Source of the DNA: Acanthochromis polyacanthus
Taxonomy: Eukaryota; Chordata; Actinopteri; Pomacentridae
DNA length: 64,000 nt
NCBI RefSeq assembly: GCF_021347895.1
Contig: NC_067124.1
Span: 14,932,521 to 14,996,520, forward strand
Direction: 5' to 3'
Numbering within the stretch: position 1 is the first letter of the stretch; each line of letters starts with the position of its first letter. The notes beneath the pieces were generated by a model. That model searched no databases and had not been told where the DNA came from. It worked only from the letters and a program-made list of their open reading frames with translations. A program made the position numbers and the translations under genes. This document shows, one piece after another, positions 34,660-48,600 of this stretch.

Positions 34660-37314
34660 CCGTTTGCTATTGCTGTTTTTATTCATTTATTTATTTGGAT
34701 TTTTTTTTTCATCGTCTTATTTTTGGCTTTTTGACGGGTTTTTCCTGCTTTCTGCTCATGCCGGGAATGGAGCATTGTTTCGACTTCCACCTCTCATAGG
34801 TTATAGGAAACAATAAATGAATAATAATAGTTTCAAGGCAAACTACGGTTTCATATGTGGGTGTATTTGAAAATACTTTACGCACACACATACATGACTT
34901 TAGACAAAGCCTCAGTAATACCACTTGTTCCTTGTACGTTTAATGGCAAAATAACAGAGGACAAAATAAATTATTTACAACACATAGTAACATGTAAACA
35001 CAATTCTCTGTACAAAGAAATATACATGCAAAAGTAAAAATAAGTCATAATAAGACATTCAAGATGACATTGCTGCAGTCTTGTTCTAGGTGTATTTAAA
35101 ATGTGACAGTTATGAAGTTTACATCCTGGGTGGGGGCGAGCTGCCCGACCCTCTCTGTACATGTTTACATCATGACTACGCCGGGTTTCCCAAAAGCAGC
35201 TAATCGCTTTCATCATATTCTGCGACGAGTAGGCTTTCAGAAAACGTCGATGACGCGATTAACATCATGATTTTGGGAAACCCACACCAACGCTAATAAA
35301 TAAAAATGACACAAAATGAGAGACAAAGGACTGTACAGACGAACAAGAGTCATCAAACTCAACATGTTATCGACTTCTTCAACGATAAATCATATTGTCT
35401 GACGGTAACTCTTAAAACCTTCAAATAATAGAAGAAAATGATGCACGCTTTTTAGTTTCACCCACCTCACTAGGTCGACTCACTCAACTGGCACTTAAAA
35501 AAAGAAGCTTTCAACAACTTCACTGAAATAAAAATAAGTGGCAGAGACCTCTTTCACGGCAGATACTGTTAATGCTGATGGATGTTTATCGAGGGGATAT
35601 ATTTGAAGTGTCAGAGGTACCCGATATGGTGGTCTCCCAACAGCTTTAATGTATTCTCCAGTGCAGTCCACGGTGAACTGGCCTTAAATTAGCATTTTTC
35701 CCAAACCAATTCCTTGGTGAAGATGTCAACCAATTCTGTCTTATGATGCCAAACTGAGATGCTCAAAAATCTAGCAACATACACCAGTATCTACCTACAA
35801 AAGCCAAACAAACTCACACAGCAAACCACTTTGTGCACAGATTGAAAAAAGACAAGTATTATTTTTTTTCAGCAATAAACCACCAAACAATTTCTTATTA
35901 CAATAAGAATAAATAAAGCCACACTGAACCGTTGTAAACACTCGTATGTCTGGGCTCAGTGTGTTCTGTTATAACTTAACATGGAAAATCATTAAAAAAA
36001 AAAAAGAAACACGTATTAGCAGGAAAAGAAAGCATAGCCAACTTTGGTATTGTTACAGAAAATAAGTAACATAACAAGGACAAAATGAAAGCATAAGTGC
36101 CTATACTTTATAGATACACATTTTTATACATTATTTCCAAAAAAACCCTCCTTTGTCTGGGGGTTTTGCAGATATTAATACTGAACTTAATACATAAGAG
36201 TTAACACAATACAGACATCTATTGCAGTACCAGGTACGTACATGCCTTTTTAAGAATACGGCTACAACACAAGTCTTCATAAATAGTTGCATAAATGTTA
36301 AAGCTGCAACATTGCACATGAGAACTGATGCAAAATACGAGTGCATTTCTAGTAGCGGTTTGTTCATAGTGGGAATCCAGCCGCTGAGGGTTTGCAGGGA
36401 GTGACTCACCGTACTGCATGGACTCACTAATACTCGGCAAATGAAATAGCTTTTGTTCGTTTGAGATAAATTCTTCAAAATAAGAAGGAAATGCAGGAAA
36501 ACATTATTTACAAATAAGGCGGATGCAGGTAGAAATCTGAGAAGCTTTGCCGAATATGCTTTTTGCCGAATGGCTTTAGTGCTTGTTCAAGTTAGTTTTC
36601 TTAGTGTCACAAACTGAAATTATTTAACTGTTCAAACTGAAGTGGGTGAATAAAGATAAGCAAACTATTGCACTGAGTGTAACCTTAGTGTGTTTCTGGA
36701 AAACATGGTTTTGGTAGTCACATCTTGTTCCAGAATCAGTGGACCCTGCTGATGGGCGTCACTTTATCCACATATCTCGTTTCTCTTGTGTTCGTTCTAC
36801 TCACTAACTACCCTTTGTTTTCCAAAAGGTATGAATAAAGACAGTTCTCTGTTTCCTCACTGTACATGGTTTCATTTACAAAAAGTAATCTCTCGTTACA
36901 AAAAAACATTTTCTTGTGTTCAACCGAAAGCAGCCTGAATTATTCTTATTATACAGTATTCTATTTTCTTTGTTTAACACTGTCCAAAACGCAAGACTTG
37001 CTCACGTCGGCTTGTTGAGAAAGCTCGGTTTTCTCCCTGCTGAGTCTAGGTTTGAAATCTCAAACAGATTCCAACAATTCATTGTTGTGCAGGCATAATG
37101 ACAATATGCCAGGGTTAAGGAGGGGAGAGTCAAAGGGTTTATCGGCAGAGGTCAGTCAGTCAGCAGCAGCAGGACTTCTGTGGCTTAGTGCGGGAAGAAG
37201 GGATCATAGTGGACATGTCGCTGGTGGTCCTCTCAGTAGGTTTTCAACAAGCATCAACTGAACCAAGAGCAGCATCGGCAGGAATTCCTCCTAGTCTACC
37301 AGGTGACCATTGTG
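34660..37314 (-). other. trio: Probable trio 3' UTR
   Basis: After the stop codon at 37315-37317 there is no further coding frame with support. The first good cluster of minus-strand AATAAA signals (34678-34695) lies 2.6 kb downstream, which suggests a long 3' UTR in the last exon. Short open frames here show no domains. Confidence 0.45.
34678..34695 (-). terminator. trio: Cluster of AATAAA signals, likely trio poly(A) site
   Basis: The plus strand reads tttattcatttatttatt, so three AATAAA hexamers lie on the minus strand within 18 bases. A T-rich stretch follows on the plus strand. Confidence 0.45.
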
Positions 37315-39677
37315 TCAAATGTGGTTGAGCAGGCGGCTGTGAAGGAAGGCTTTAATGGTGCCTATGGGCCGAACGTCGTTCTGGTGCTTCCGCCTCTCGA
37401 TGAAGGAAATGAGCCTGGAGGTGTCCAGGTGTGTGCTGTAATGATTCGGAGACGGTGACATTGCTGGTGGCTGCGAGTGATTTAAGGTGTCGTGTCCATT
37501 GTCTCTGTTCAACACATCTCGAGGCTGCAGCCAAGGCTCCTGCAGACAGGACACCACAGAGGGACGACGCTCCGGCTCGCCCTGGAGCAGCAGGCCCACA
37601 AAGTCCTTGGCAGCTGGGCTCACACCCTGGAAGTAGTCCTCAGGGAAGCTGAAGTCCAGGCGACAGATGTTCAGACAAGTCTCCTCCAGACTCTCATCCA
37701 GGAAGGGAGACGCGCCGCTCAGAACAACGTAAGTCAAGACCCCTGAAAGTCACACAGGCCGTGAATATACCAGTAAATAATCATTAATCAGCTGGTCACT
37801 GAGCCAATTAGTTACAGACAAGATGGAATATGAACTGTTTTAATTAACAGACATTTGTATTACATAGTCATATGAAGAGCTGATGTATATGTATTATCGT
37901 ATATTTTACACTTTTATTTTACATTTTGCACTTAATTGTGCATTTTGTAAGGTATATTTTTCTTATTTCATATTTTTTTGCCTAACTTTATCAGATATAT
38001 CTGCTTACTTATTTGTATTTGTGGTGGTGGTCACTTTATTCTTTCTGCTGTAACAACAGAATTGCCCCTTGCAGATCAATAAAGCATTTCTATTCTATCT
38101 TCTATAAGACACCAAAACTCCTAAATCCTTAAGCCTTTACCAGATAATTCCCTTCAAGTTTTCTTGATTGTGTTCTCTTTTTGGTACGTTAATGAAGAAA
38201 TGTATAATCTCTACCACAGCAGAATCTCGTCTGATGCCTGTGTGATGTTGAATTACTAGAAAATATAACCACTTACTGCTAAATAACTTCTATAATGTAT
38301 AAATACCAAAGATTAGGATCCAATGTATGACATTTCAAATGTTGTATGTGGGGTTTCTCTACAGACCTAAGCTCCAGAGGTCAGACATCAGTGAGGCAGG
38401 CTGACCCAGGACCAGTTCAGGAGCAGAGAACTCTGGACTCCCCAGGAGAGGATGGATGTAGGAGGAGGGAGGATTCAGCTGAACAGCGTCACCAAAGTCT
38501 GTCAGCTTGATAACCGGCTGGGAAGATGCATGTTCCACCATAATGTTCTCAGGCTGCAGGAACAGGAAACGAAAACTTCAGACTCAGAGAACCATCATAA
38601 ACAACCACCGGGCCAAACTGAGATCCAGTTTACAATCTCTGAAGTGGTTTGTTGAGTCTTGTGATACTTCGATTGTGCAAAGAAGCAGTTTAGCTTGGTG
38701 GTAAAGGACTACTTGAAAACTTCTTTACATTCCATTTGCTAACTCAGTTTGTAGAGCCCATGATGATATCTGGAACTGTTTGTTTTGATAAGAAGGTTGA
38801 CTTCCATACAAACCCAAAACCCTCCACGAAATATTAACATTTGAGACGCCAGAGAATATTTGCTGTTTCTTCCTAAAACTGCTACTACTACATCAAATGA
38901 CTTCACTTCAAAAAGTAACATCATTCCTATACACCGATGCAAGAATGCCAGTTTACTTTGAGATCAAGGTGAGCTATCCTCCAGCTGTGCAGATAATGGA
39001 GAGCTTCAAGAATATCTCTGAGGTATAAAGCCACCTTCTCCTCAGTCAGGTTGCCCCAGCTCACTATGTAGTCCAGGAAACGTCCCTGGTCTGCCCTGCA
39101 AACACAAACAAACAATGCATTTGCACAGTATTAGTTCCCTAACAATTCAAATAAATAATCCATTAATAAACACCACTGTACTTACAACTCTAGTACAAGT
39201 ACGTAGCTATTGGCCGTCTCATATGTGTCCAGCAGTTTGACCAGGTTGGGATGATCCAGAGTCTGCAGGAGTCGGATCTCCTGCAGAACCTGTTCTCGGC
39301 GCAGCAGCTTCTTGTTAACGTGCTTTGCTGCAACTGTGCGTTTACTCCCCCTCTGGTCGCACCGCTTAGTCACGGAGAAGCGACCCCTGTGGAGCAGAAA
39401 TCAGGCTTACCACAATACAATACCTCATGTAGTGAAGGTAAGAAATGAAAATCCTTAATTATCCAAATACAACTTTAGTTCCGTTAAACCTATCTAGTGC
39501 AACTGTCATCACAAGTGGAAATATCAGAATTTATTAGCTCTGATATGGTCAAGGAGCACCATGTGACAGATTTACAATTTATTATTGCTTATTATTACCT
39601 TCCTAGCTCTGAAATTTCAGTGTAGTGGGACTCAAAGTTGCTTTTCCAGAGGACTTCACTGCCATCATCAGGGGCTC
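37315..39677 (-). CDS. trio: trio C-terminal kinase exons and stop
   Basis: Exons 39599-39677, 39186-39386, 38957-39095, 38367-38553 and 37315-37742. The Gly loop reads ELGRGRFSV, the ATP lysine is in [10 protein letters not shown], the catalytic loop reads [13 protein letters not shown] (HLD in place of HRD, usual for Trio), the Mg motif [11 protein letters not shown], and APE reads FSAPELVLG. All catalytic residues are present, so it may be active. The end ([20 protein letters not shown], then [10 protein letters not shown]) follows Trio closely. The segment after WLQP carries a fish-specific insertion rich in Asn, Ser and Pro of about 25 residues. Confidence 0.94.
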
Positions 39678-42600
39678 CTGAGAACATATATTGCAATCAC
39701 AATGAATAAGGCCTAAAATTTGCACAAAAACACAAACAAATAGTTAATGTTTTTTTTTTTTTTAAAAGGACAAGATTCTCACCTGACACTCGCAGGCTGG
39801 CGGAGGAGGTGACTGTTCCTGCGATGTTTGTGGCAACGCAGGTGTAGACACCACTGTCCTCCATAGACACTGCCAGGATACGCAGAGAAGCCTCTCCTGT
39901 CTCACTGCAGAATCAAAAAATCCAATCAGACAGTGAAATGGCGACACTAAACGCCAAATGTGCAGTATATGTCTCAGAATTATGGCTGCATATCTATGAA
40001 GCCCTTGAGCTCCCACTACAAAGGTGCTGTCTTTTAACAGCATATTTGCATTATTACCAGGCAGGCCGATGTCAAGTTTGGGTGAGTGCAGCAACAGCAG
40101 CTAAAATGGTTTATTCTTAAAGAGAGTCAGTGCACATCCTGTCACCTGTACATGATGCTGTGCTGTCCGTTGTTGCTCAGAATGTTGTTGTCTGGTCCAC
40201 GCCAAGTGACGGATGCTCGCGGTCGACCACACACTTTACACCTCAGAGTGACATTCTCACCTCTCTCACACGCTGCATCAATGACGGGAACCAAGAACTC
40301 TGGAGGAGCTGCAGAAAGTGGAGGGTAAAGTTTGGCATCTTAATCCCACATCAGAAGTTTCAAAGTTGGCATAAAGGCGATAATGTGGGGAATTCTGAAA
40401 AGAAATATAACGAGTTCATTCACATGGATGAATGCATTTTTACAGTTTATGAGTCACTCCTCTTTTTCACTTCCTTTATCTTACACACACACGCTCGCAC
40501 ATTTACTCTGTGGTTGACAACAACAACAGTAAAATATATTGACATACCATCATAGATGAAGTTGGGATTCAGAAGCTGAAACGAAAATTTCAGGACAAAA
40601 TCACATTTCTTGCACAAATCAAAATGTAAAATAAGTGGACAGACAACAAATGGATTTTAGCTCAGGAAAATGTTCTCTTGACGCTTTCTACCTTGACAGA
40701 GACTTTGTTGGCCAGGCTGTCCTGAGACTTGCGGTAGCCGTTCTCCAGTTTTCTTCCCTCCTTGTCTCTTTTCTCAGACTTGCGGCGGATACGAAGCGCT
40801 GTGTGCCATGATAAGGATTTTCTGATGCAAACGAGATCAAAAGGGAGATGTTTCACTTTTAATTCAAACTTTGCATGATCAAAGCTGTCGTGTGTTTCAT
40901 TCTAAATCATTATATTGTGCAACTGCTTGGTTTTATCCCTCCATTTTTGTCCCTCATTCTTACTTGATGGTTCCTTCAGGGAGCTCGGGTGTGATAGAGG
41001 ATGAGGTGTGTCCCAATACATAGCCAGGGATCCAGCCCTCAGCGGCAGGGCAATGCTCGTTAGCCGCCCGGTACACCAGGAACATATTCTGCTGATTGCT
41101 GGCTAGCATCTGGACCACCTCACCCTGCACCACACTGATCTCATCTTCCTTCACTGCCACATAGTCCTGGGTCACCAACATGGTGGACATGCTGCTGCTG
41201 CTACTGCTTTCACTCTGTCAGGGAGGGATGTTGGAAAACTTTAGTCACGCGACACTGTTTAAAACACAGCACAACATAACATTGCGTGCAGACACACCAA
41301 CCAATACGTTCAACACAAAAAAGGAAGTACAGATGTGTTACTTCACACCAATCAAAAGTATGATTTGGCTGCCAGGAACACACACATAAAAATGACATTG
41401 CTAATATGCTAAATGCATGCAGCAATATTTTTAGCCTTGCAGAAGTATGAAAAGCACTTTATGTGTAGACAGATGACTGACAAATGTGAGAAGTTTTGAA
41501 GCAGATGTTATAATCCTCAGGCCACAGATGCTGAAATACAGAGTTTTATGTTTCTATGGACAGAGTGAAGCTGAAGTAAAAAGCTATTTTCAAGAAGACA
41601 TACAGAAGACACTGTCAGAGAAAGAAAGTGGGCTGCAGGAAACAAACAGCAGAAGGTGAAGTCGAGATTAACCTTTTGCAAAGTACAGTCAAAACCATCT
41701 TACAGGAAAATAAACAAGAAAGGTGTTAAGATGTGAAAGAGCTCCTCGTATTTTCTGAGCAGAGGTCAGTTATTTCCACTTGAGAATGTTCCAGCAGAAG
41801 AATGAATGGAAAAAAGAGAAATGGTGTTTTTAAAACCATTCGGTAGCTGTTAGTGCCTAGTAGCTACAGTTAAAAAGCAAACACATACTGAAGCCTACAG
41901 AGACTCGTAAAAGGCAGATATATCAGCTGCTCTACGGGTCAGATCCACACTGTTAGTACATTCTAGGAGAGCCAGGAAAGTCTTGCACGCTGTCGGTGAA
42001 GTTAGTGCACTCAGATAGGCGTTAATCTTCAGTCAGTCGCTGTTTCAGCAGTAGTAATCGTTGCATGTACAAGCCATTCTCAGAGCCAGCGGCTGGTTGG
42101 ATGACTGACAGCCGGTCAGTGAGGGTTAGTGACTAGTGAGAAGCTGTAGGCCTCGGTGAAGCCTGGGCCTGGACTTAGAATCTTACCCCGTTGCTCTGGG
42201 TGGAGTGTATGGACTGCTCGCTGGTGGAGGAGCAGGTGCTCATGCGGTCTATGTCCTTACTGTTGGAGTGGCGGTGATGAGAGGATGTCCCGTGGCTTCC
42301 TCTGCCCAAAGAATCACCTCCACCACCATTGTCACTGGGGTAAGAGAAGGAGCCAGGCCTGCTGGCAGGAGAGGGAGGCACTGCAGGAACTATAGCCCAG
42401 AAAGCGTTGCCTTTATGAGCAGGGCTGGAGGGGACAAATGCTTCCTTTCCTCCAGGAGTCTGAGGTGAAATCAGCGGAGAAACTGTCCCAACTCGAGGGC
42501 TTTTAAGAGGAAAATTCAGAGGAGCCACTGGCATCTGTAGTATACCAGCTACAGGATGCTTCTGTGTCTCTTCGTAGCCTCCAAGAGCTTGTCTGCTGTC

Positions 42601-45600
42601 CATGTTACCTGCTGGCCTGTTACTGTTGTTACTGTTACTTCCATGAGGACTGTCCAGCATCCTCATTTTAGGGACCTCCGAGGCTAAAAGCTCTCCGTTT
42701 GTTGTGCTGTCTGAATAGGAGTTAGAGGAGAGGGACTGGGGGTGGCAGGGTGACCACATACCTGCTGATCTGTCGGGCCCCTCAGGGCCTGGGGGGTGAT
42801 GGTGGTGGACAGGCTGGGGGAGACGTGAGGATGGCTGGGGGATGCGGGAGGGTCGGGAGCGAGGGCCGCACAAGGAGGAGGAGCTTCCCCCTGATCCTCC
42901 AGAGCCGCCGCCGCCTCCTCCTCCCATGTTGGAGGTACTGTTGGAGCTGCTGCCTCCTGGGAGGCCTGCAGTACTACTGCTGCTACTGCTGGGTGGACCG
43001 CTGGGCCCGCCACCACCCACATGGTTCCTCTGATACTCTATGGGTGATGTCAAAGCTGTGGGAGAGCACAATGAGTAAGATTTTCCTATTTACATTTCCA
43101 AAGTGAAATTATTTCCTGTCACAGGGTTGAAAAACTTCAAAGGCACTCCTGCAAACTCAAAATGAACACTCCTCTTACACCAAAGAACCAACTCCAGCAA
43201 CAATATAGCTTAAGCTATTCATTTTGTGCACGCATAAATGAGCATAACATTCTCTTACCATTGAGGAAATTACGCTGGTTCTCCAGTATCTGGCTGACCT
43301 GATGGATCCAGACTTGACTGACTCCGGGGCTGGTTGAATGGAGAGTGTATCTCTCCATATTGCCACTAGATGATCTGGAGGTCAATGTGAACTTACAGGG
43401 GTCCTCTGCATTTTCTTCTAAACCCAACCAGCTCACCTGGGGCAATGGGACAGAAAATGAGCAAGAGAGGTGAAGAGAAGGAATTTGAGTGTCTTGATGA
43501 AAGAATTAGACTTCATATTATGTGAGCACAGAATCTGATTATGTTAGTTAACATTAGCACGCTTACGTTCAGCTCTTACAGTGGCTATCAGCGGATTTAA
43601 CTGGGCTGTACTCACCTTGATGCTGTTCTTAAAGAGGTAGCCAGGAGTAGAGAAGCCCTTCTTTTTGTCTAGGGGCTCGCTGAAGATAACTATCTGCTCA
43701 AACAGAAAGACTCTCCTCTCTTTCATCCTAGACAGGAGTCCTCCATCCTGGTCTGAAACCATGAAGGTGTCTTGGAGGAGCAATCTGCCCTGAGCCACAA
43801 TTTTACCCTGAACAGAGAAGAAGAGCAGATGAATCAGAAGAAAGGCACAACAGTGGAAGACAGCATGGACTTCTCACTTTTCATAAGTAGTTTTCATAAC
43901 TTCACCTCGAAGTAGACAAGATAAAAAAAAGGGACAAAAATAATGTCTAACAAACTACCCACGCTATCTTCAAAAGTGAGTACACACTGACACCTGCTGG
44001 CGGTTGACTGAAACTTGAAATTCATTTCTGCAGGATAAAATATTTCCATTAATAGTTTTATTCTGCAAACAATCACAGACTTACATCGAAGCCTTGGAGG
44101 CGTCCAACATTCATCATGTCATTGCAGCGCTTGGGGACGACACACATCACCTCTACTGCTTTCTGCAAAAGAACATCAGAGTAAAACAAGCTTTAAGACA
44201 AAATGCTTCCATGAGAGTCAAGCAGAACCTAACCAAGTGTTCCAAGCTCAGAAAGAGACACACACAAGAGAGTGCCATCATTTTGACAAAGTTTGTGCTA
44301 CAACCTGGAAAGTTTGTGTTACCGTACCTCCAGCTCTGTCGTATCCACTGCAGCCTTCTTGGAAATTTTGAGAAGATCCTATGAAGAAATGAAAATGCTT
44401 AGACAAATGCTGACTGTGCTGATTCACCCTGTACGTTCAATATGAAGAGCACATTTAGTTTTCCCCGAGTGCACCCCGCAGATGAACACACACTGCAGAA
44501 TGTACCTTCAGGAGTAGCTGGTACTTCATTATGCGTTGGACAGGTTTGATTAGCAGGTCGGTGATCTGCAATCTGTGCCCCAATCGCTGCTTCAGGTCCT
44601 GATGAAAGATAAAAGGGAACACTTACCATATTAAGATATGATACAGAGATTATGTTGTTAGTGGAAGCAGGGAAACGATTTCAAAATCTTACTTCAAAGT
44701 AGGTGTCAATATACTCTGACACAATGTGCTCAGATTTCGGCTTGTTCTGGCAGTACACAATATACATGTGCAGCCTCCGCTCCTGTGAACAGAACAAAAC
44801 CAGAAGACAAGGGTGATTTTTATTTTCAGAAAAAAATAAGACAAGTTACACGATAAGATTTCCTTGCTCTTAATGAAATCCAATGAAATGCAGAGACAGT
44901 TACGATACAAAAACAAACGTGAACAGTTTCTACCTGTTTGACAAATAGAGGAGCCAGTCTGTCAGGATCCTCCAAACACTTCTCAAGTTCTCCCAGGAAA
45001 AAACTGTGGATGACAGAAAGACATGATTTAACCTTCCAAAGAATACTATACTGGGTGACCAAAGAACATGATATAGACTATATGCTTTACACTTGGACAG
45101 AAAATATAACATTAACCCACTGAACCCAAAGCAGTTTGGGTGTTGTTTTGCTCCTGACATTTTGCTGTCTATATATTTCGCAAAATTGAAAAAAAAAAAA
45201 AAAAGACCTCACCTTAATTGTTCCAAGTGCTATCAGTGTTGGAAAAAATGGGCTATACATGCCTTAGAAATTTTACTTCGTATTTTGGGCCCATACTTGT
45301 CTCCTACCTGCTCTATGTAAACACAGCCTGCAGTTTAGCGCAATTCAGCTGAAAACTCCATGAAGTTTTGTCAAATGATTGTCGGTAGCAGCTGAGTCAC
45401 GAATGACTTCATGGTTGCACTGAGGAGTGCAGAACTTTTTGTAGAACTTGGTTAAACAGTGTATTTCTGGTGATTTTAAAATATTTTGCTAAAATATTAT
45501 GATTTAAAGCTTAGATTTGGTTAACTTTCAATAGAACAACATGTCGCAGATGATTAGTTCAAGAACTCTAAGAAACTTGAAAATCTGATTCTTGCCATTT

Positions 45601-48600
45601 TTACAGTTTGTGGGTCAGACAAAATTATAAAAATTCTGCATTTTTTTTTAAAGATAGTGTTCCTGTCAAACCTCTCTGTGGTGGTTTGGGGTTCAGAGAG
45701 AGAAATACATTTGTCTATTTGTAGTAGAATTTTCCGGATATGCAAACCGAAGAAGACTCTTGCATACTCTTTGTGCCAGTCATAGATCTGATGGATGTTT
45801 CCAAAGACGATCTTGTCTTTTCCTCTCATGTCATCTGGAACTCCTTCCTCTTTCATCCTGCTCATGTAGCCCTAAAAGAAAGGAAAGTGGACTAATTTGA
45901 AAAACACACAGTAAACACTGCTAAAACAACTGTCTAAAAAGTTATTTCAAGATAATTTAATATCTTGATCACATATTTTGTTTTTACCTCCACCACTGAT
46001 CCCAGATCTCTGACATAGTCCCTCTCAGTCTCCACCAGCTCCAGAAGCACATAACTGAGAGACAGAAAACAGAAATTGTCACTGTGTAATACAAACGTAA
46101 TGCTCAGCGATGGATGAACATCAGAAATGCTCCATATAAGCACACAGATGAAGTCAAACATGATTAACTACCACACTCAAACAGCTTTTGTTTATCAAAA
46201 TGCTAACAAGACACAGGCTTGTAACTCACTGTCTTCTCTTGAGGAAGCCAGATTTGCGTTCATCCAGCTCGTCGATGGGTGAGGAGGAGGAGAGGAGGGA
46301 GTTATCGGAGGGGTTGAGGGAGGGAGAGCTGCTGTCGCCTTGTTCCACCGAGAGAGAACTTGGACGATCCTCCAGGGACTGTGAAAAGACGAATACAGAC
46401 CCAAGGAGAGGAGGAAGACAAACGAGAGAAGGGGTTAAGAATGAAAGAAGAGGTCGAAAGAAAGAACTGTCCCAAAACAGTGTGTTTCATTAATTCATCT
46501 TTATAAAGTATGTATGTAGGCCAGTGGACATTAGTATGTTGGGGATATTGGCCCATTTGTTGAGACAGCTGGCTCAGTTAGTCACAGTTCTGACAGATGA
46601 CTAGTTGGCCATTATGTCATTCTCCGTTACCAACACTAGAAAAAAAACTGTGTGTGTGCTTCCATGGACATCTATCAGAACTGCTTTGTGTACAACTGTG
46701 GCACATTTGCAAGTACATGCGAGTGTTGTTTATGATCTCACCATTTTGCTCTTCACCAGCTCCTCGATGGCGCTGACCAGTTCAGCAGCACTGGGTGTCT
46801 CTGAGCTATTGGGACGAGCCGACAGGCGAGACGCCGACTGGAAAAGAGAGAGGAGAGAATGAAAATGAATGGCTGATGTGCAAAATGCGACAGATGTAAA
46901 AGTTGGCGTGCTGCATGCGTACAGGAGTCATACATTCTCAGTGACTGCTACTGTGTATGTCATCAGGCTCACCATTGTTGTGTTTGGACCCCAATATTCC
47001 ACATGTCCCAATAAGAACTTGGTGCCTGTGATCTCCCTGATAAAAGGGTTAATTAGGGGCCAAGTTGGAGCCAATCACAGGCTGGTTTCGGGTAAGCAGG
47101 GGTTATGAGGCAGGTTCAGGTCAAGGGCAAACTCTGGGATTGGAGTGCTCTTCAAGCACCTGCACCATGATTGGTCAAGCAACTTATGTACAGCAAACTG
47201 TGTTGCTTAATACTCCATTGGACAGAAACGTTTGCATCAATGCCAAGGCACGGCGGCAGGGACAGATTTAACAGGATCCTCTGTATGTAACCATTTAGTC
47301 CCACAAACACCTCACTACTACAGAGACATGAGAATGGAGTATTCACTTCAGCAACAGGAGAATAATAACATTCCAAGGGAATGACATTTAGTGATAGAAA
47401 GAAAAAGAAAAAAAGTAAAATGAAGGAGGATCCACAGTGAGGATGATGAAGTGGTTTTACATGGAGAGATAGGGAAACTGGGACAGAAGAGAGGCAGAAC
47501 AGAAATCAACATAATGCTGAAGGGAGGAACATGCAATCATTGAAATAATAAGAGAAGAAAAGAAAAGCTGTTAGTGCCAAAATGAAGATGTATTTGTGTA
47601 ACTGATGTTCATACACCTCTGTAAAGATCCTAATGGAAGTTTGGCTGCTTATTTTATTAATTAAAGTGGACAAAACATTAAAGAAATTAGCAATTTTTAG
47701 AAGAACAAATATATTGATGCTTTTTTATACAAATCCTAATTTTAAAGTCTTGTGAAGAAGAATTTTTCTTGTATGTGCCTAAATTTCTGTACTTTATTAT
47801 TATTATTATTTACATGAGCAAGTGTCTCCCTAAATAATGCATCCGTTTTTGTGCTATCCACACGAACCCAAAACTATGTGGGGTCCATTTAAATTACTTT
47901 ATAAATCCTCTGTAATAGATAAGCTTAAATTCACAACATTTACATGTCGTCGTGATACTGTGAATTGTTTTTTTCTGCATACCACTGCCTGTCACCATGT
48001 ATAGTTATATACTTCATGTGTATTTCATTTGGACTGTGTGACCCACCTTGTCGTCCTGGGAGTCGGGCTGCAGCAGACTGTGCTGCTGGATGGCCATCGG
48101 GGGAGGTAGAGGAACAGCATCAGCTCCTTCCTCTCCTTCTTCCTCACCACAGCTCTGCATGCCTGATGAGGAAGACTTGGACAGGGTGCCGCTGCTCAGC
48201 CCCTCATTACGCATACGCTGGACAGAAAGCAGGCAAGCATCAAAACTGGGTCTGTTTGTGCGGATTGGGTCTTGGTTATCCACAGTTGTACAGCGTGTGT
48301 TCTTACCTCCTCCAGGGTCTCGTCCTGCGGTGTGGCGGCGCTGTCGTCGGAGTCCTTCTGCGAGCCGGGAATCGTGTCCATGTTCTTCCTGGTGCCGTCA
48401 CGGTTCTTCTTGTGCTTGTGGGCGAGCTTCTTGACGTGGCCGTCAGCTTTGCCGGAGCTGAGCCGCCGCACGGGGCTCGTCAGCCACTTCCTCAAAGTGT
48501 TTCCAGGACGTTTGGGCCCCGGTGAGCTGTGAGGACCCAGAGTCTGGCTGGAGCCGGGCTGCAGGGCGTCATTACTGGATACAGACAAGGTGTCTAAAGG

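Noticed and set aside
42175..43106. Long antisense and alternative frames across the Gly/Ser exon of trio
   Set aside because: They are shadows of a GC-rich coding exon whose minus-strand frame matches Trio.
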